In this document: positions 16,422 through 25,199 of the stretch, piece by piece | Position numbering within the stretch: position 1 is the first letter of the stretch | Layout of the letters: every line of letters starts with the position of its first letter | Origin: Rhodobacteraceae bacterium CG17_big_fil_post_rev_8_21_14_2_50_65_11 | GTDB taxonomy: Bacteria > Pseudomonadota > Alphaproteobacteria > Rhodobacterales > Rhodobacteraceae | Length of the DNA stretch: 34,288 bases | Direction of reading: 5' to 3' | NCBI GenBank assembly: GCA_002783145.1 | Contig: PFEX01000168.1 | Span: forward strand, 17,350 to 51,637 | Translations under genes and position numbers: made by a program | The notes under the pieces: model-generated | Databases searched by the model: none | What the model saw: only the letters and a program-made list of their open reading frames with translations | What the model was told of the DNA's origin: nothing

Positions 16422-17096
16422 TCAGTGGTCGCCGACGAACGGCGCCGCATCGCCCCACAATTCCGACACCCGCGCATCGCGTCCGCAAGCGTCCCGGTAT
16501 AGCCCGTAGGCAACCGATTTGCGGCGCGGACCAAAGCGCGTCAGGGTCACCTCGTCGCTCCGGTAGTAACCCTGGTGATAGTCCTCTGCCGGCCAGAAAA
16601 CGCTCGCATCGCGGATCGGCGTGACCACCTCCTGCCCCAACGCCGCCGCCGCCTCGGCGATCGCAGCCTCGGCGATGGCGCGTTCCGCCCCGGTTGCGAC
16701 GAAAATCGCGGTGCTGTAGCTGTCGCCCCGGTCGCAAAACTGCCCGCCCGCATCGGTCACGTCGACCGAGCGCAGGAACAGGTGCAGCAGTTGCGCATAG
16801 CTGACCCTGTCAGCGTCATAGGTGATCTCCACCGCCTCCAGGTGCCCGGTGCCGCCGCGCGTGACTTCCCGGTAGGTCGGCGCCTCCACGGTGCCGCCGG
16901 AAAAGCCCGAGACCACTTCGACCACGCCAGCGACCCTTTCGAAATCGCTTTCCACGCACCAGAAGCAGCCGCCGGCGACGACGGTCGTGCGGATCTCCTC
17001 GGCCTCGGCGCGTCCAAGCTGCGCAGCGACGCCCAGCAGGATCGACAGCGCGAGGACAACGGTCTTCAAACTTCGGGTCTTGTGGTGCAGGGGCAT
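16422..17096 (-). CDS. msrA: Peptide-methionine (S)-S-oxide reductase, exported form
   Basis: MsrA, 224 residues, reduces the S-epimer of methionine sulfoxide in proteins. The catalytic motif GCFWC is at 43-47 with Cys44 as nucleophile, followed by the family hallmark segments [31 protein letters not shown] and AEDYHQGYY (here [12 protein letters not shown]). A Cys in RDACGRD near the C-terminus may act in resolving. The N-terminal hydrophobic stretch ([23 protein letters not shown]) is a signal peptide, so this copy works in the periplasm. The ATG at 17096 has AGAGGAG upstream. The gene is divergent from the sulfotransferase-like gene. Confidence 0.93.
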   Translation of the reverse strand: MPLHHKTRSLKTVVLALSILLGVAAQLGRAEAEEIRTTVVAGGCFWCVESDFERVAGVVEVVSGFSGGTVEAPTYREVTRGGTGHLEAVEITYDADRVSYAQLLHLFLRSVDVTDAGGQFCDRGDSYSTAIFVATGAERAIAEAAIAEAAAALGQEVVTPIRDASVFWPAEDYHQGYYRSDEVTLTRFGPRRKSVAYGLYRDACGRDARVSELWGDAAPFVGDH

Positions 17097-17224
17097 GACG
17101 GTCTCCTCTCGGTTCGCCCCAGACCTGCGCCCGGCATGACCGAATTTCAATGCAAACCCGCGTGAGCCACCGGCTTGCCGGAAGCGCACTGCTTTTATAC
17201 GAGGGGGCAAGGGGAGTTGACGCC

Positions 17225-17935
17225 ATGAAAATCGCGATGTGGTCCGGGCCACGCAACCTGTCGACGGCGATGATGTATGCCTTCGCCAACCGCGCCGATT
17301 GCGCCGTGGTGGATGAACCGTTCTACGCCGCGTATCTTGCCAGAACCAACCTGCACCACCCGATGCGAGACCAGATTCTCGCCGCCCAGCCACAAGATCC
17401 CGAGATCGTGGCAGAGGCCCTGTCCGGCCCCAACCCGGACGGAAAAGATCATTACTATCAGAAACACATGACCCATCACATGGTCACGGGCGTGCCCCGC
17501 GACTGGATGCGAGACGTGGTCAACGTCTTCCTGATCCGACACCCGGCGCGGGTTGTCGCCAGCTACACCGCCAGGCGCGAGGCGCCCGTGCTCGACGATA
17601 TCGGGTTTCGCCAGCAGGAAGCACTTTGCCGCGAGGTGCTGGATTTCGGAGAGCCGATCGTGATCGACAGCCATGACGTCCGCGAACACCCGCGCCTCAT
17701 GCTGGAAAAGTTATGCGAATCCATCGGTTTGCCGTTTTCAGAGGAGATGCTGACCTGGCCACCGGGCGGCCACCGCAGCGACGGTGTCTGGGCGCCGCAC
17801 TGGTATGGCGCGGTCTGGAACAGCACCGGCTTCGCCGGCCCGGAAGGCCCGTTGCCCCGGCTGGACGGCGCAGCGGCGCAGCTTGCCGCGCAGGCGATGC
17901 CCTTCTACGAAGACCTCGCCGCGCGCAAACTGTAA
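17225..17935 (+). CDS. Sulfotransferase-like P-loop protein
   Basis: A 236-residue protein with the two nucleotide-binding elements of the sulfotransferase superfamily: an N-terminal loop [11 protein letters not shown] at 7-17, and [14 protein letters not shown] at 101-114 resembling the 3'-phosphate-binding element. The loop lacks the classical Lys, having Arg10 instead. Proteins of this kind are annotated variously in Rhodobacterales and the substrate is unknown. The ATG at 17225 follows AAGGGGAG. Its stop lies only 6 bases from the stop of convergent argG. Confidence 0.75.
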   Translation: MKIAMWSGPRNLSTAMMYAFANRADCAVVDEPFYAAYLARTNLHHPMRDQILAAQPQDPEIVAEALSGPNPDGKDHYYQKHMTHHMVTGVPRDWMRDVVNVFLIRHPARVVASYTARREAPVLDDIGFRQQEALCREVLDFGEPIVIDSHDVREHPRLMLEKLCESIGLPFSEEMLTWPPGGHRSDGVWAPHWYGAVWNSTGFAGPEGPLPRLDGAAAQLAAQAMPFYEDLAARKL

Positions 17936-17941
17936 CCCGCC

Positions 17942-19168
17942 TCAGCCCTTCAGCCGCCGGTTCCGCAGCGCGATAAGCCGCAGGCGCAGCGCGTTCAGGC
18001 GGATGAACCCCGCCGCATCCTTCTGGTCATAAGCCCCGGCGTCATCCTCGAAGGTCACGTGTTCCTCGGAATAGAGGCTGTGATCCGACCAGCGTCCGAC
18101 GCACCGCGCCAACCCCTTGTAAAGCTTCAGCCGAACGGTGCCGGTGACATGGTCCTGACTGGCGTCGATGGCCGCTTGCAGCATCTCGCGTTCGGGGCTG
18201 AACCAGAACCCGTTATAGATCAACTCGGCATATTTCGGCATCAACTCGTCCTTCAGGTGCATCGCGCCGCGATCCATGGTGATCGACTCGATCCCGCGAT
18301 GCGCCTCCAGCAACAGGGTGCCGCCGGGCGTTTCGTAGATGCCGCGCGATTTCATGCCCACGAAGCGCCCCTCGACAAGGTCGAGCCGCCCGCAACCATG
18401 CTTGCCGCCCAACTCGTTCAGCCTGGTCAGCATCTCGGCGGGGGTCACGGGCTGGCCGTTGATCGACACGGCATCGCCCTTTTCGAACCCGATCTCGACG
18501 TATTCGGGATCGTTCGGCGCGTCCTCGGGGCGAACCGTGCGTTGGTAGACGTAGTCGGGCGCGTCGACGGCCGGGTCCTCCAGCACCTTGCCCTCGGACG
18601 AGGTGTGAAGAAGGTTTGCATCGACGCTGAACGGTGCTTCGCCACGCTTGTCCTTGGCAATCGGGATCTGGTTGGCTTCGGCGAAGTCCAGCAGCTTGGT
18701 GCGGCTGGTCAAATCCCATTCGCGCCACGGCGCGATCACCCGGATATCGGGGTTGAGCGCATAGGCCGCCAGTTCGAAGCGCACCTGGTCATTGCCCTTG
18801 CCGGTCGCGCCATGGGCCACGGCATCGGCGCCGGTTGCTTGCGCAATCTCGATCAGGCGCTTGGAAATCAGCGGCCGCGCGATCGAGGTTCCCAGAAGGT
18901 AGAGCCCCTCATACTGCGCGTTGGCACGGAACATCGGGTTGACGAAATCGCGCACGAATTCGTCGCGCAGGTCTTCGATGTAGATGTTTTCCGGCTTGAT
19001 CCCAAGCATCAGCGCTTTTTCGCGCGCCGGGTTCAGTTCTTCGCCCTGGCCGAGATCGGCGGTGAAGGTCACCACCTCGCAGCCGTATTCGGTCTGCAAC
19101 CACTTCAGGATGATCGAGGTGTCCAGACCTCCGGAATAGGCGAGAACGACTTTCTTGGGCGCGGACAT
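17942..19168 (-). CDS. argG: Argininosuccinate synthase
   Basis: ArgG, 408 residues, the normal length. It joins citrulline and aspartate with ATP in arginine synthesis. The PP-loop SGGLDTS is at 12-18 after KKVVLAY; other conserved blocks are [31 protein letters not shown] and [17 protein letters not shown]. The ATG at 19168 has GGAG eight bases upstream. It is convergent with the sulfotransferase-like gene and divergent from the membrane-protein gene across about 80 bases. Confidence 0.98.
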   Translation of the reverse strand: MSAPKKVVLAYSGGLDTSIILKWLQTEYGCEVVTFTADLGQGEELNPAREKALMLGIKPENIYIEDLRDEFVRDFVNPMFRANAQYEGLYLLGTSIARPLISKRLIEIAQATGADAVAHGATGKGNDQVRFELAAYALNPDIRVIAPWREWDLTSRTKLLDFAEANQIPIAKDKRGEAPFSVDANLLHTSSEGKVLEDPAVDAPDYVYQRTVRPEDAPNDPEYVEIGFEKGDAVSINGQPVTPAEMLTRLNELGGKHGCGRLDLVEGRFVGMKSRGIYETPGGTLLLEAHRGIESITMDRGAMHLKDELMPKYAELIYNGFWFSPEREMLQAAIDASQDHVTGTVRLKLYKGLARCVGRWSDHSLYSEEHVTFEDDAGAYDQKDAAGFIRLNALRLRLIALRNRRLKG

Positions 19169-19250
19169 GGGGAAACTCCGGGAAATCGATTGACCGGGGC
19201 GGCGATACCGGGTTTTCAGGGGGGAAGCAAGCCGAGCGGAGGGTGTGCGA

Positions 19251-20030
19251 ATGGAGCATGGGTATCAGATGTTGCGTCACGTGGTGGCGCAGGTTTTCGG
19301 GAATTTCGGACAGGCGGCGCGGCTGACGCTGCTGCTGACCTTCCTGCCGATGGCACTGTTACTTGTGCTGTTCCTGCAAACAGGCGTGCCCTATAACAGC
19401 TTCCCCGGCGGCCGGATGGAACCGGCAATGGCCCCCGGCAGCAATGGCGGTCTGCTGTTTCTCGCCGTTCTTGCCGGCATCGTCGTCAGCGCCATCACCT
19501 ATTGCTGGGCCGCTGTCGGCTGGCACCGCTTCGTGCTTCTGGAAGAACACGGTAACGGCATCGTCCCGCAATGGCGCGGACCGAACATCCTGTCCTATAT
19601 CGGCCGCGCGATCCTGATCGGGGTCGTGGTGATGTTGATCGGCATCGTCTCCGGTATGCTGCTCACCATGATCATGTTTGCCGCGCCCGTGCAGGCAGTC
19701 GGGTTTGTGCTGGCCACCGGGTGGGTCATGGGCATGAGCTGGGTCATCACCCGGATGGGACTGATCCTGCCCGCCGCCGCGCTTGGCAAACCGATGACCA
19801 TCCGCGAAAGCTGGACCGCCACGAAACCGGTTGCAACAGACCTCCTGGTGCCACTGTTTGTCATCGCGGTGGCGATGAACCTGCTCAGCGAACTGATCAT
19901 GCTGCTGTTCACCAATAGCACGCTTGGCATGATCCCGCTGGCTTTCCTCTACTGGATGCAGGTCCTTCTGAACCTTTCGCTGATGACCACGCTCTACGGC
20001 ACACAGGTCGAAGGGCGCCCCCTGACTTGA
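19251..20030 (+). CDS. Integral membrane protein of unknown function
   Basis: A 259-residue protein with about six hydrophobic segments (roughly 25-45, 70-95, 118-140, 145-170, 200-225 and 230-250). The middle resembles YciC/DUF-type membrane proteins with the [12 protein letters not shown] segment before a membrane helix, but I cannot name a family. I use the ATG at 19251 because GGAGGG precedes it; an in-frame GTG at 19245 overlaps that site. It lies 16 bases before ilvA on the same strand and may be co-transcribed with it, although no functional link is evident. Confidence 0.75.
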   Translation: MEHGYQMLRHVVAQVFGNFGQAARLTLLLTFLPMALLLVLFLQTGVPYNSFPGGRMEPAMAPGSNGGLLFLAVLAGIVVSAITYCWAAVGWHRFVLLEEHGNGIVPQWRGPNILSYIGRAILIGVVVMLIGIVSGMLLTMIMFAAPVQAVGFVLATGWVMGMSWVITRMGLILPAAALGKPMTIRESWTATKPVATDLLVPLFVIAVAMNLLSELIMLLFTNSTLGMIPLAFLYWMQVLLNLSLMTTLYGTQVEGRPLT

Positions 20031-20046
20031 CCCGCCAAGGCACCGC

Positions 20047-21294
20047 ATGACCGATTTCGCAGACACCGCCCGCGCCGCCACAGCCGCGATGCGCGAGCTT
20101 TTCCCGGCCACGCCGTTGCAACGCAATGCCTTCCTGTCTGATCGCTACGACGCCGATATCTGGCTGAAGCGCGAAGACCTGTCGCCGGTGCGCAGCTACA
20201 AGATCCGCGGCGCCTTCAACGCGATGACCAAGCGCCTGGCCGAAGACCCGGAGCGCAGGCTTTTCGTCTGCGCCAGTGCCGGCAACCACGCGCAGGGCGT
20301 CGCCTTCGTCTGCCGCCATTTCGGGGTCCGGGGCGAGATCTTCATGCCGGTGACGACGCCGCGCCAGAAGATCGACAAGACCCGTGCCTTTGGCGGCGAC
20401 GCGGTCGAGATTCGGCTGGTGGGCGACTATTTCGACGACACGCTGGCCGCGGCGCAGGCGTTCTGCGCAGAAACCGGCGCCGCCTTCCTGTCGCCTTTCG
20501 ACGACCCGGACGTGATGATCGGGCAAGCCTCGGTCGCGGTCGAGATGCTGGACCAGTTGGGCCACGCGCCCGACCGGCTGATCCTGCCGGTGGGCGGCGG
20601 CGGGCTGTCGTCGGGCGTGCTGTCCTATCTCAAGGCGATGGGCGCTGCAACGCGGGTCAAACTGGTGGAACCGGTCGGCGGCATGAGCCTTGCCGCCGCG
20701 TTGAAGGCCGGCCACCCCGTGACGCTGCCGGTGGTGGACAATTTCGTTGACGGCGCTGCCGTGGCGCGGATCGGGGCGGCCCCCTTCGAGGTGCTTGCCG
20801 CGACCGATCCCGGCGATGTTCTGGCGGCCCCCGAAAACCGCATCTGCGTGACGATCTCGGAGCTTTTGAACACAGAGGGCATCGTGCTGGAACCTGCCGG
20901 TGCGCTGGCCATCGACGCGTTGCAGGATCTGGGGGCCGCGATCCGCGGGCAGTCGGTGGTCTGCGTGACCTCGGGCGGGAATTTCGACTTCGAGCGCCTG
21001 CCGGAGGTCAAGGAACGCGCCATGCGCTACCGGGGGGTGAAGAAATACTTCATCCTGCGAATGCCGCAACGGCCGGGTGCCTTGAAGGATTTCCTTGGCC
21101 TTCTCGGGCCCGGCGACGATATCGCCCGGTTCGAATACCTCAAGAAATCGGCGCGCAACTTCGGTTCCGTCCTGATCGGTATCGAGGCCCGCGCCGCGGC
21201 CGATTTCGACGCGCTTTTCACCCGTATGGACGAGCACGGCTTCGCATACCGCGACATCACCGAGGATGAAGTGCTGGCCGAATTCCTGATCTGA
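20047..21294 (+). CDS. ilvA: Threonine ammonia-lyase (threonine dehydratase)
   Basis: PLP enzyme of 415 residues that converts threonine to 2-oxobutanoate, the first step to isoleucine. The PLP lysine is Lys52 in SYKIRGAFN, the CASAGNHAQGVA block follows at 75-86, and the phosphate-binding glycine loop VGGGGLSSG is at 182-190. The C-terminal part from about 335 (KKYFILRMPQRPGALKDFLGLLG) is a single ACT-like regulatory domain, as in the short IlvA of Bacillus and Corynebacterium rather than the two-domain E. coli form. It ends 9 bases from the convergent Hpt gene. Confidence 0.95.
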   Translation: MTDFADTARAATAAMRELFPATPLQRNAFLSDRYDADIWLKREDLSPVRSYKIRGAFNAMTKRLAEDPERRLFVCASAGNHAQGVAFVCRHFGVRGEIFMPVTTPRQKIDKTRAFGGDAVEIRLVGDYFDDTLAAAQAFCAETGAAFLSPFDDPDVMIGQASVAVEMLDQLGHAPDRLILPVGGGGLSSGVLSYLKAMGAATRVKLVEPVGGMSLAAALKAGHPVTLPVVDNFVDGAAVARIGAAPFEVLAATDPGDVLAAPENRICVTISELLNTEGIVLEPAGALAIDALQDLGAAIRGQSVVCVTSGGNFDFERLPEVKERAMRYRGVKKYFILRMPQRPGALKDFLGLLGPGDDIARFEYLKKSARNFGSVLIGIEARAAADFDALFTRMDEHGFAYRDITEDEVLAEFLI

Positions 21295-21303
21295 CACCAC
21301 CGT

Positions 21304-21624
21304 TCAGGCCGCGGTGGCGGGCAGGTCGGCACCGAAGCTTGCCACCGATTCCCGAAACAGCCAGTCCAGGTACACCACGTCCACAGGCCGGCCAGCGCCT
21401 ACCTGCCTTTCCGCAGTCGTGCAGGCATCGGCGAAGTCGGTGAAGCCGAGGTTCAGTGCGCTGCCCCGCAAGCCGTGCATCGAATCCGCCCCGGCCATTT
21501 CGGGGTTGTCGCGCAAATCCTGAAGGACGCTCCCCATCTCATCGAGGAACATCGTCACAACCTCGGCGAAATCCTCTTCGCCGATTTCATCGCGCAGATC
21601 TTGCAGTCTTTCACGGTCGATCAC
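21304..21624 (-). CDS. Hpt domain phosphotransfer protein
   Basis: A 106-residue stand-alone histidine phosphotransfer protein. The phosphorylated histidine is probably His50 in SMHGLRGSALNLGF, which matches the H-x-L-K/R-G-S-A-x-x-L-G signature. The surrounding helices (DFAEVVTMFLDEM, DFADACTTAERQVG) fit the four-helix bundle. The start is taken as GTG 21624, because GGGAGG lies five bases upstream; the frame runs on to 21684 without a good start. It is divergent from a receiver-phosphatase gene, an obvious candidate partner in a phosphorelay. No histidine kinase is encoded in the window. Confidence 0.85.
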   Translation of the reverse strand: MIDRERLQDLRDEIGEEDFAEVVTMFLDEMGSVLQDLRDNPEMAGADSMHGLRGSALNLGFTDFADACTTAERQVGAGRPVDVVYLDWLFRESVASFGADLPATAA

Positions 21625-21677
21625 ACATGCCTCCCTCGACCTTTTCGCCCGGATGCTCGATGGGTAGCGGCACGAGC

Positions 21678-21692
21678 TTAACAATCCCTTAC
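21678..21692. promoter_or_regulatory. CtrA-like half-site pair (tentative)
   Basis: TTAA (21678-21681), a 7-base gap and TTAC (21689-21692) make a one-mismatch version of the TTAA-N7-TTAA CtrA box known in alphaproteobacteria. It lies upstream of the Hpt start. One match of this kind in AT-rich sequence can arise by chance, and CtrA has not been shown to act here. Confidence 0.25.
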
Positions 21693-21697
21693 AATAC

Positions 21698-21713
21698 TCA
21701 CCGAATTCGGTGA
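21698..21713. promoter_or_regulatory. Perfect 16-bp palindrome, candidate operator
   Basis: TCACCGAATTCGGTGA is a perfect palindrome, located in the AT-rich 160-base interval between the divergent Hpt and receiver-phosphatase genes, about 75 bases from each start. Its size and symmetry suit a dimeric DNA-binding regulator controlling both genes. Which regulator binds is unknown. Confidence 0.5.
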
Positions 21714-21785
21714 CATTTTAGGTTTCACCTCATCTTAACGCCTGCCCCGCCATGCATGTGCAAATGATCGAGAGGGGGGTGGCGC

Positions 21786-23087
21786 GTGCCGGATGATGCA
21801 GGACAAGTGATGACGGGTGGTTTCGCTGTTCCGGGGCCGGGCGGCCTGACGCGACAGTCGCATGTGCTGATCCTTGAAAACAGCCGCGCGCAACGGACAT
21901 TCCTGTCCATGCTGCTGCGCAAATGGGGGCATGACGTGACGGTGTGCGAGCGCCCGGCCGAGGCGCTGGATATTCTGGCGCACCGCGACATCCCGATCGT
22001 GCTGACCGACTGGATGATGCCGGGCATGTCGGGGCCGGACTTTTGCCGGGCCTTTCGCGCGATGCAGCGTGAAAGCTACGGATATGTGATCCTGCTGACC
22101 TCCAAGTCCGCGAAAGAGGACATCGCGCAAGGGCTGGAGGCGGGAGCCGATGATTTCGTTGCCAAACCGGTCAACCCGCATGAACTGCGCGCCCGAATCC
22201 AGGCCGGCGAGCGTATCGTTGCGATGCAGGGCGAACTGGTCAGCCAAAACCGCAAGATCCGCACCACGCTGGCCGAATTGCGCACGCTCTACGACGCGCT
22301 CGACCGCGATCTGCACGAGGCCAAGCGGCTTCAGGAATCGCTGGTGCGTGAAACCTTCCGCACGCTCCACAACGGATCGGTCGCGCTGATACTGCGATCA
22401 TCGGGCCATGTCGGCGGCGACCTCGTGGGGTTCTTTCCGATCCCCGGCAACCGGATCGGGGTGTTTTCGCTCGACGTGTCGGGCCACGGTGTGACGTCGG
22501 CGCTGCTCACCGCGCGCATGGCCGGGCTTCTGTGCACCGCCGCGCCGGAACAGAACGTGGCCCTGGTGCAGATGCGCGGCGGCGACTGGCAGGCGCTGCC
22601 ACCCGATGCCGTGGCGCGCAAGCTGAACGCGATGATGTTCGAGGAGGTAGAAACCGACCTCTACTTCACCATCTGCCTGGCCGAGGTCTGCCTTGACACC
22701 GGCCATGTGCGGATGGTTCAGGCGGGCCATCCGCACCCCGCGATCCAGCACGCCGATGGCACCATCGACTGGGTCGGGGATGGCGGCATGCCGATTGGCC
22801 TGCTGCCGGATGCCCGCTTCGAAACGGTTGAGTTTACCCTCACCCCCGGCGACCGCTTGCTGCTGCATTCCGATGGCTTCACCGAATGTTCCGCGCCGAC
22901 CGGCGGGTTCCTTGATGAAAGCGGCCTTGCCGAACTTCTGTCGCGCAATGCCGCCGCCGCGCCGGAGGATTTCCTGCCCGCCTGCATCGAGGGGCTGGAA
23001 CGATTCGCGGGTCGCGCCGATTTTGACGATGACGTCTCGGCGCTCTGCCTGCATTTCACACCCGAAGACGCGCCCGAAGCCGGCTGA
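21786..23087 (+). CDS. Response regulator with SpoIIE-type PP2C phosphatase output domain
   Basis: A 433-residue two-domain protein. The receiver domain (about 25-145) has phosphoacceptor Asp75 in VLTDWMMPG, Thr105 and Lys127 in AKP; the usual acidic pair is Glu31-Asn32, so one acid is replaced. A coiled-coil linker (about 145-190) leads to a PPM/SpoIIE phosphatase domain (about 200-425) with metal-site motifs GGDL (Asp212), LDVSGHG (Asp230, Gly233), GHPHPAI and LHSDGFTE, and a late DDDVSAL. Such proteins dephosphorylate anti-sigma-factor antagonists. The GTG at 21786 follows GAGGGGGG. Its architecture resembles RbaY of Rhodobacter capsulatus. It overlaps the convergent Nudix gene by 32 bases. 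Confidence 0.92.
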   Translation: MPDDAGQVMTGGFAVPGPGGLTRQSHVLILENSRAQRTFLSMLLRKWGHDVTVCERPAEALDILAHRDIPIVLTDWMMPGMSGPDFCRAFRAMQRESYGYVILLTSKSAKEDIAQGLEAGADDFVAKPVNPHELRARIQAGERIVAMQGELVSQNRKIRTTLAELRTLYDALDRDLHEAKRLQESLVRETFRTLHNGSVALILRSSGHVGGDLVGFFPIPGNRIGVFSLDVSGHGVTSALLTARMAGLLCTAAPEQNVALVQMRGGDWQALPPDAVARKLNAMMFEEVETDLYFTICLAEVCLDTGHVRMVQAGHPHPAIQHADGTIDWVGDGGMPIGLLPDARFETVEFTLTPGDRLLLHSDGFTECSAPTGGFLDESGLAELLSRNAAAAPEDFLPACIEGLERFAGRADFDDDVSALCLHFTPEDAPEAG

Positions 23088-23505
23088 CAAACGCCCGGTC
23101 ACCCTCGACCCCAAGCTCGGTTTCCGCCGCGTCCCAAGGCAGGAACACCGGGTGATGCCCCGGCTCGGTCGGCGCACCAAGGCGCAAGCCGATCCGTGCC
23201 ATGTAAACGGTGCACAGCTTCTGCGCCCAGATATCGTAGTCGGGCATGTAGGTGAAACGATGGAACATGCCCAGCCGCCGGGGCGCGTGGATTCGATAGC
23301 CGGTTTCCTCAACCACCTCTCGGTGCAGCGCCACCAGCGGCGACTCGCCCGGATCAATGCCGCCGCCGGGCAGTTGCAGTTCCGCCAGCGGGCGTTGCTG
23401 GAAGGTCGCAAGAATCCCGTCCCCGGCAAGGATGATCGCGTAGGCCCCGCGGCGGGGCGTGTAGCAGCGATCGGGCTGCGGTTGCGGGCCGAAGCGGCGG
23501 TTCAT
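23056..23505 (-). CDS. Nudix hydrolase
   Basis: A 149-residue Nudix protein. The Nudix box is complete: Gly48, Glu54, Arg62-Glu63, Glu66-Glu67 and Gly69 within LPGGGIDPGESPLVALHREVVEETGY. It would hydrolyse a nucleoside diphosphate linked to another group; the substrate cannot be read from sequence. The ATG at 23505 (MNRRFGPQPQP) has AAAGGAC upstream; the open frame further upstream to 23709 lies partly inside the divergent hslO gene. The last 32 bases overlap the end of the receiver-phosphatase gene on the other strand. Confidence 0.9.
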   Translation of the reverse strand: MNRRFGPQPQPDRCYTPRRGAYAIILAGDGILATFQQRPLAELQLPGGGIDPGESPLVALHREVVEETGYRIHAPRRLGMFHRFTYMPDYDIWAQKLCTVYMARIGLRLGAPTEPGHHPVFLPWDAAETELGVEGDRAFVSRLRARLRV

Positions 23506-23608
23506 CGACAGTCCTTTCGCACCACGCACGGCGGCTTTCGGGTTGGCAAGGCGGTTGCCGCGCATATATGGGCGCGGTATGCCAGCCCGCGTGGCAGAAG
23601 GAAAGCCG

Positions 23609-24613
23609 ATGACCCTCAGCACCAGAATCGCATGGGACGACACCGTCCTGCCCTTCCAGCTCGACCGCTGCGATGTGCGCGGGCGGGTGGCCCGGCTTGA
23701 TGGCACCATGGATCGGATCCTGTCGCAGCACGATTATCCGCGCGGGATCGAGTCTCTGCTGGCGGAAATGTCGCTGTTGACCGCGCTGATCGGCCAGACG
23801 ATCAAGCTGCGCTGGAAACTGTCGTTGCAGGTGCGCGGCGACGGGCCGCTGCGCCTTCTGGCGACCGATATCTACGCCCCTACGCAAGAGGGTGAAAAGG
23901 CCCGCATCCGCGCCTACGCTTCCTACGACAAGGAAACATATGTCGAGGGCGCCGACCCCTTCCCGCAGATCGGCAAGGGCTATTTCGCCATCCTGATCGA
24001 CCAGGGCAAGGGCAACACCCCCTACCAGGGCATCACGCCGATTGCCGGCGGCTCGCTGGCCGGCTGCGCCGAGACCTATTTCGCCCAGTCCGAACAATTG
24101 CCGACCCGCTTCGCCCTGTCCTTCGGCCATAGCCGGGAGGTCGGCGGGCAAAGCGGCTGGCGCGCCGGCGGCGTGATGATCCAGCACATGCCCAAGGCGT
24201 CGCCCCATGCCAGCGGCGAGGGCGGCTCCGGCGAGGGCGGACTGCTGAAGCCTGCCGATTTCCTCTCCGACGACGACGGCGAGAACTGGAACCGCGCCAG
24301 CATCTTGCTCGATACGGTCGAGACGCTGGAGCTTGTCGGCCCGTCCGTCGCGCCCACCGACCTGCTGTTGCGTCTGTTCCACGAGGAAAACCCGCGTGTC
24401 TTCGATGCGCTGCCGGTCGCATTCGGCTGCACCTGTTCTGCCGAAAGGGTGCGCGAAAGCCTGTCGATCTACTCTGCCAGGGACATCGCGCACATGACGA
24501 CGGAGGAGGGCACCGTCACCGCCGATTGCCAGTTCTGCGGCGCGCATTACGTCTTCGACCCGCTGACACTCGGGTTCGAGGCGGTAAAGACACCCGATGG
24601 CCGTGACAAGTGA
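23609..24613 (+). CDS. hslO: Hsp33 family redox-regulated chaperone
   Basis: Hsp33, 334 residues, a cytoplasmic holdase activated by oxidation. The four zinc-binding cysteines are Cys274, Cys276, Cys307 and Cys310, giving the CxC and CxxC pattern (FGCTCSAER and DCQFCGAHY). The N-terminal part contains GIESLLAEMSLLTALIGQTIKLRWKLSLQ, and ITPIAGGSLAGCAETYFAQSEQLPT is typical. There is a glycine-serine-glutamate insert near 200-212. The ATG at 23609 follows AAGGAAA. It begins a run of three overlapping genes with the Nudix and CCA-adding genes, an arrangement I recall as common in Rhodobacterales. Confidence 0.95.
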   Translation: MTLSTRIAWDDTVLPFQLDRCDVRGRVARLDGTMDRILSQHDYPRGIESLLAEMSLLTALIGQTIKLRWKLSLQVRGDGPLRLLATDIYAPTQEGEKARIRAYASYDKETYVEGADPFPQIGKGYFAILIDQGKGNTPYQGITPIAGGSLAGCAETYFAQSEQLPTRFALSFGHSREVGGQSGWRAGGVMIQHMPKASPHASGEGGSGEGGLLKPADFLSDDDGENWNRASILLDTVETLELVGPSVAPTDLLLRLFHEENPRVFDALPVAFGCTCSAERVRESLSIYSARDIAHMTTEEGTVTADCQFCGAHYVFDPLTLGFEAVKTPDGRDK

Positions 24614-25199
24614 TCTTGACCGCGTGAAGCAGGCCTTGGCCGGGTGCGGCCACGCCTCGTCCGACTATGACCTCAATCCCGGCGTGGACCTTCCAAAGGG
24701 GCGCAGCCTGCGGCCTGCCGCCGTCCTCGTGCCGATCATCGAGACAGATCACGGTGCGCGGGTGATCCTGACCAAGCGCTCCGCGCGGCTGAAACACCAC
24801 CCCGGTCAGGTCGCCTTTCCCGGCGGCGGCATCGACGACACCGACACCGATGCCGCCGCCGCCGCCCTGCGTGAAAGCCACGAGGAGATTGGGCTGGAAC
24901 CCGGCAATGTCGAGATCCTCGGCCAGTTACCGGCGCATGAAACGGTGACCAGCTACAGCGTCACCCCCTTCGTCGGCCGCATCCGTGCGCCCTTCACCCC
25001 GGTGGCGGAAGCGAGCGAGGTGGCAGAGGTCTTCACCGTCCCGCTGCCCTTCCTGCTGACCCCGGCCAGCTACCGCGTCGAACGCCGTCGCTGGCGCGGC
25101 GCGTGGCGGTCCTACTACGTCGCGCCTTACGGTCCCTATTACATCTGGGGCGCAACGGCGCGGATATTGAAGGGGCTGGCGGATCGGGTGGCGCCATGA
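24597..25199 (+). CDS. CoA pyrophosphatase-type Nudix hydrolase
   Basis: A 200-residue Nudix protein of the NudL/CoAse branch. The branch-specific motif LTKRSARLKHHPGQVAFPGGGID is at about 58-80, and the catalytic part RESHEEIGL at 92-100 follows. It probably cleaves coenzyme A or its derivatives to 3',5'-ADP and a 4'-phosphopantetheine product. It overlaps hslO by 17 bases and its stop overlaps the CCA gene as ATGA, so all three are likely translated from one message. Confidence 0.9.
   Translation: MAVTSDLDRVKQALAGCGHASSDYDLNPGVDLPKGRSLRPAAVLVPIIETDHGARVILTKRSARLKHHPGQVAFPGGGIDDTDTDAAAAALRESHEEIGLEPGNVEILGQLPAHETVTSYSVTPFVGRIRAPFTPVAEASEVAEVFTVPLPFLLTPASYRVERRRWRGAWRSYYVAPYGPYYIWGATARILKGLADRVAP

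Noticed and set aside
19909-21300. Minus-strand frame of about 463 codons opposite ilvA
   Set aside because: A shadow of ilvA: low-complexity, arginine/glutamine-rich product without domain features.
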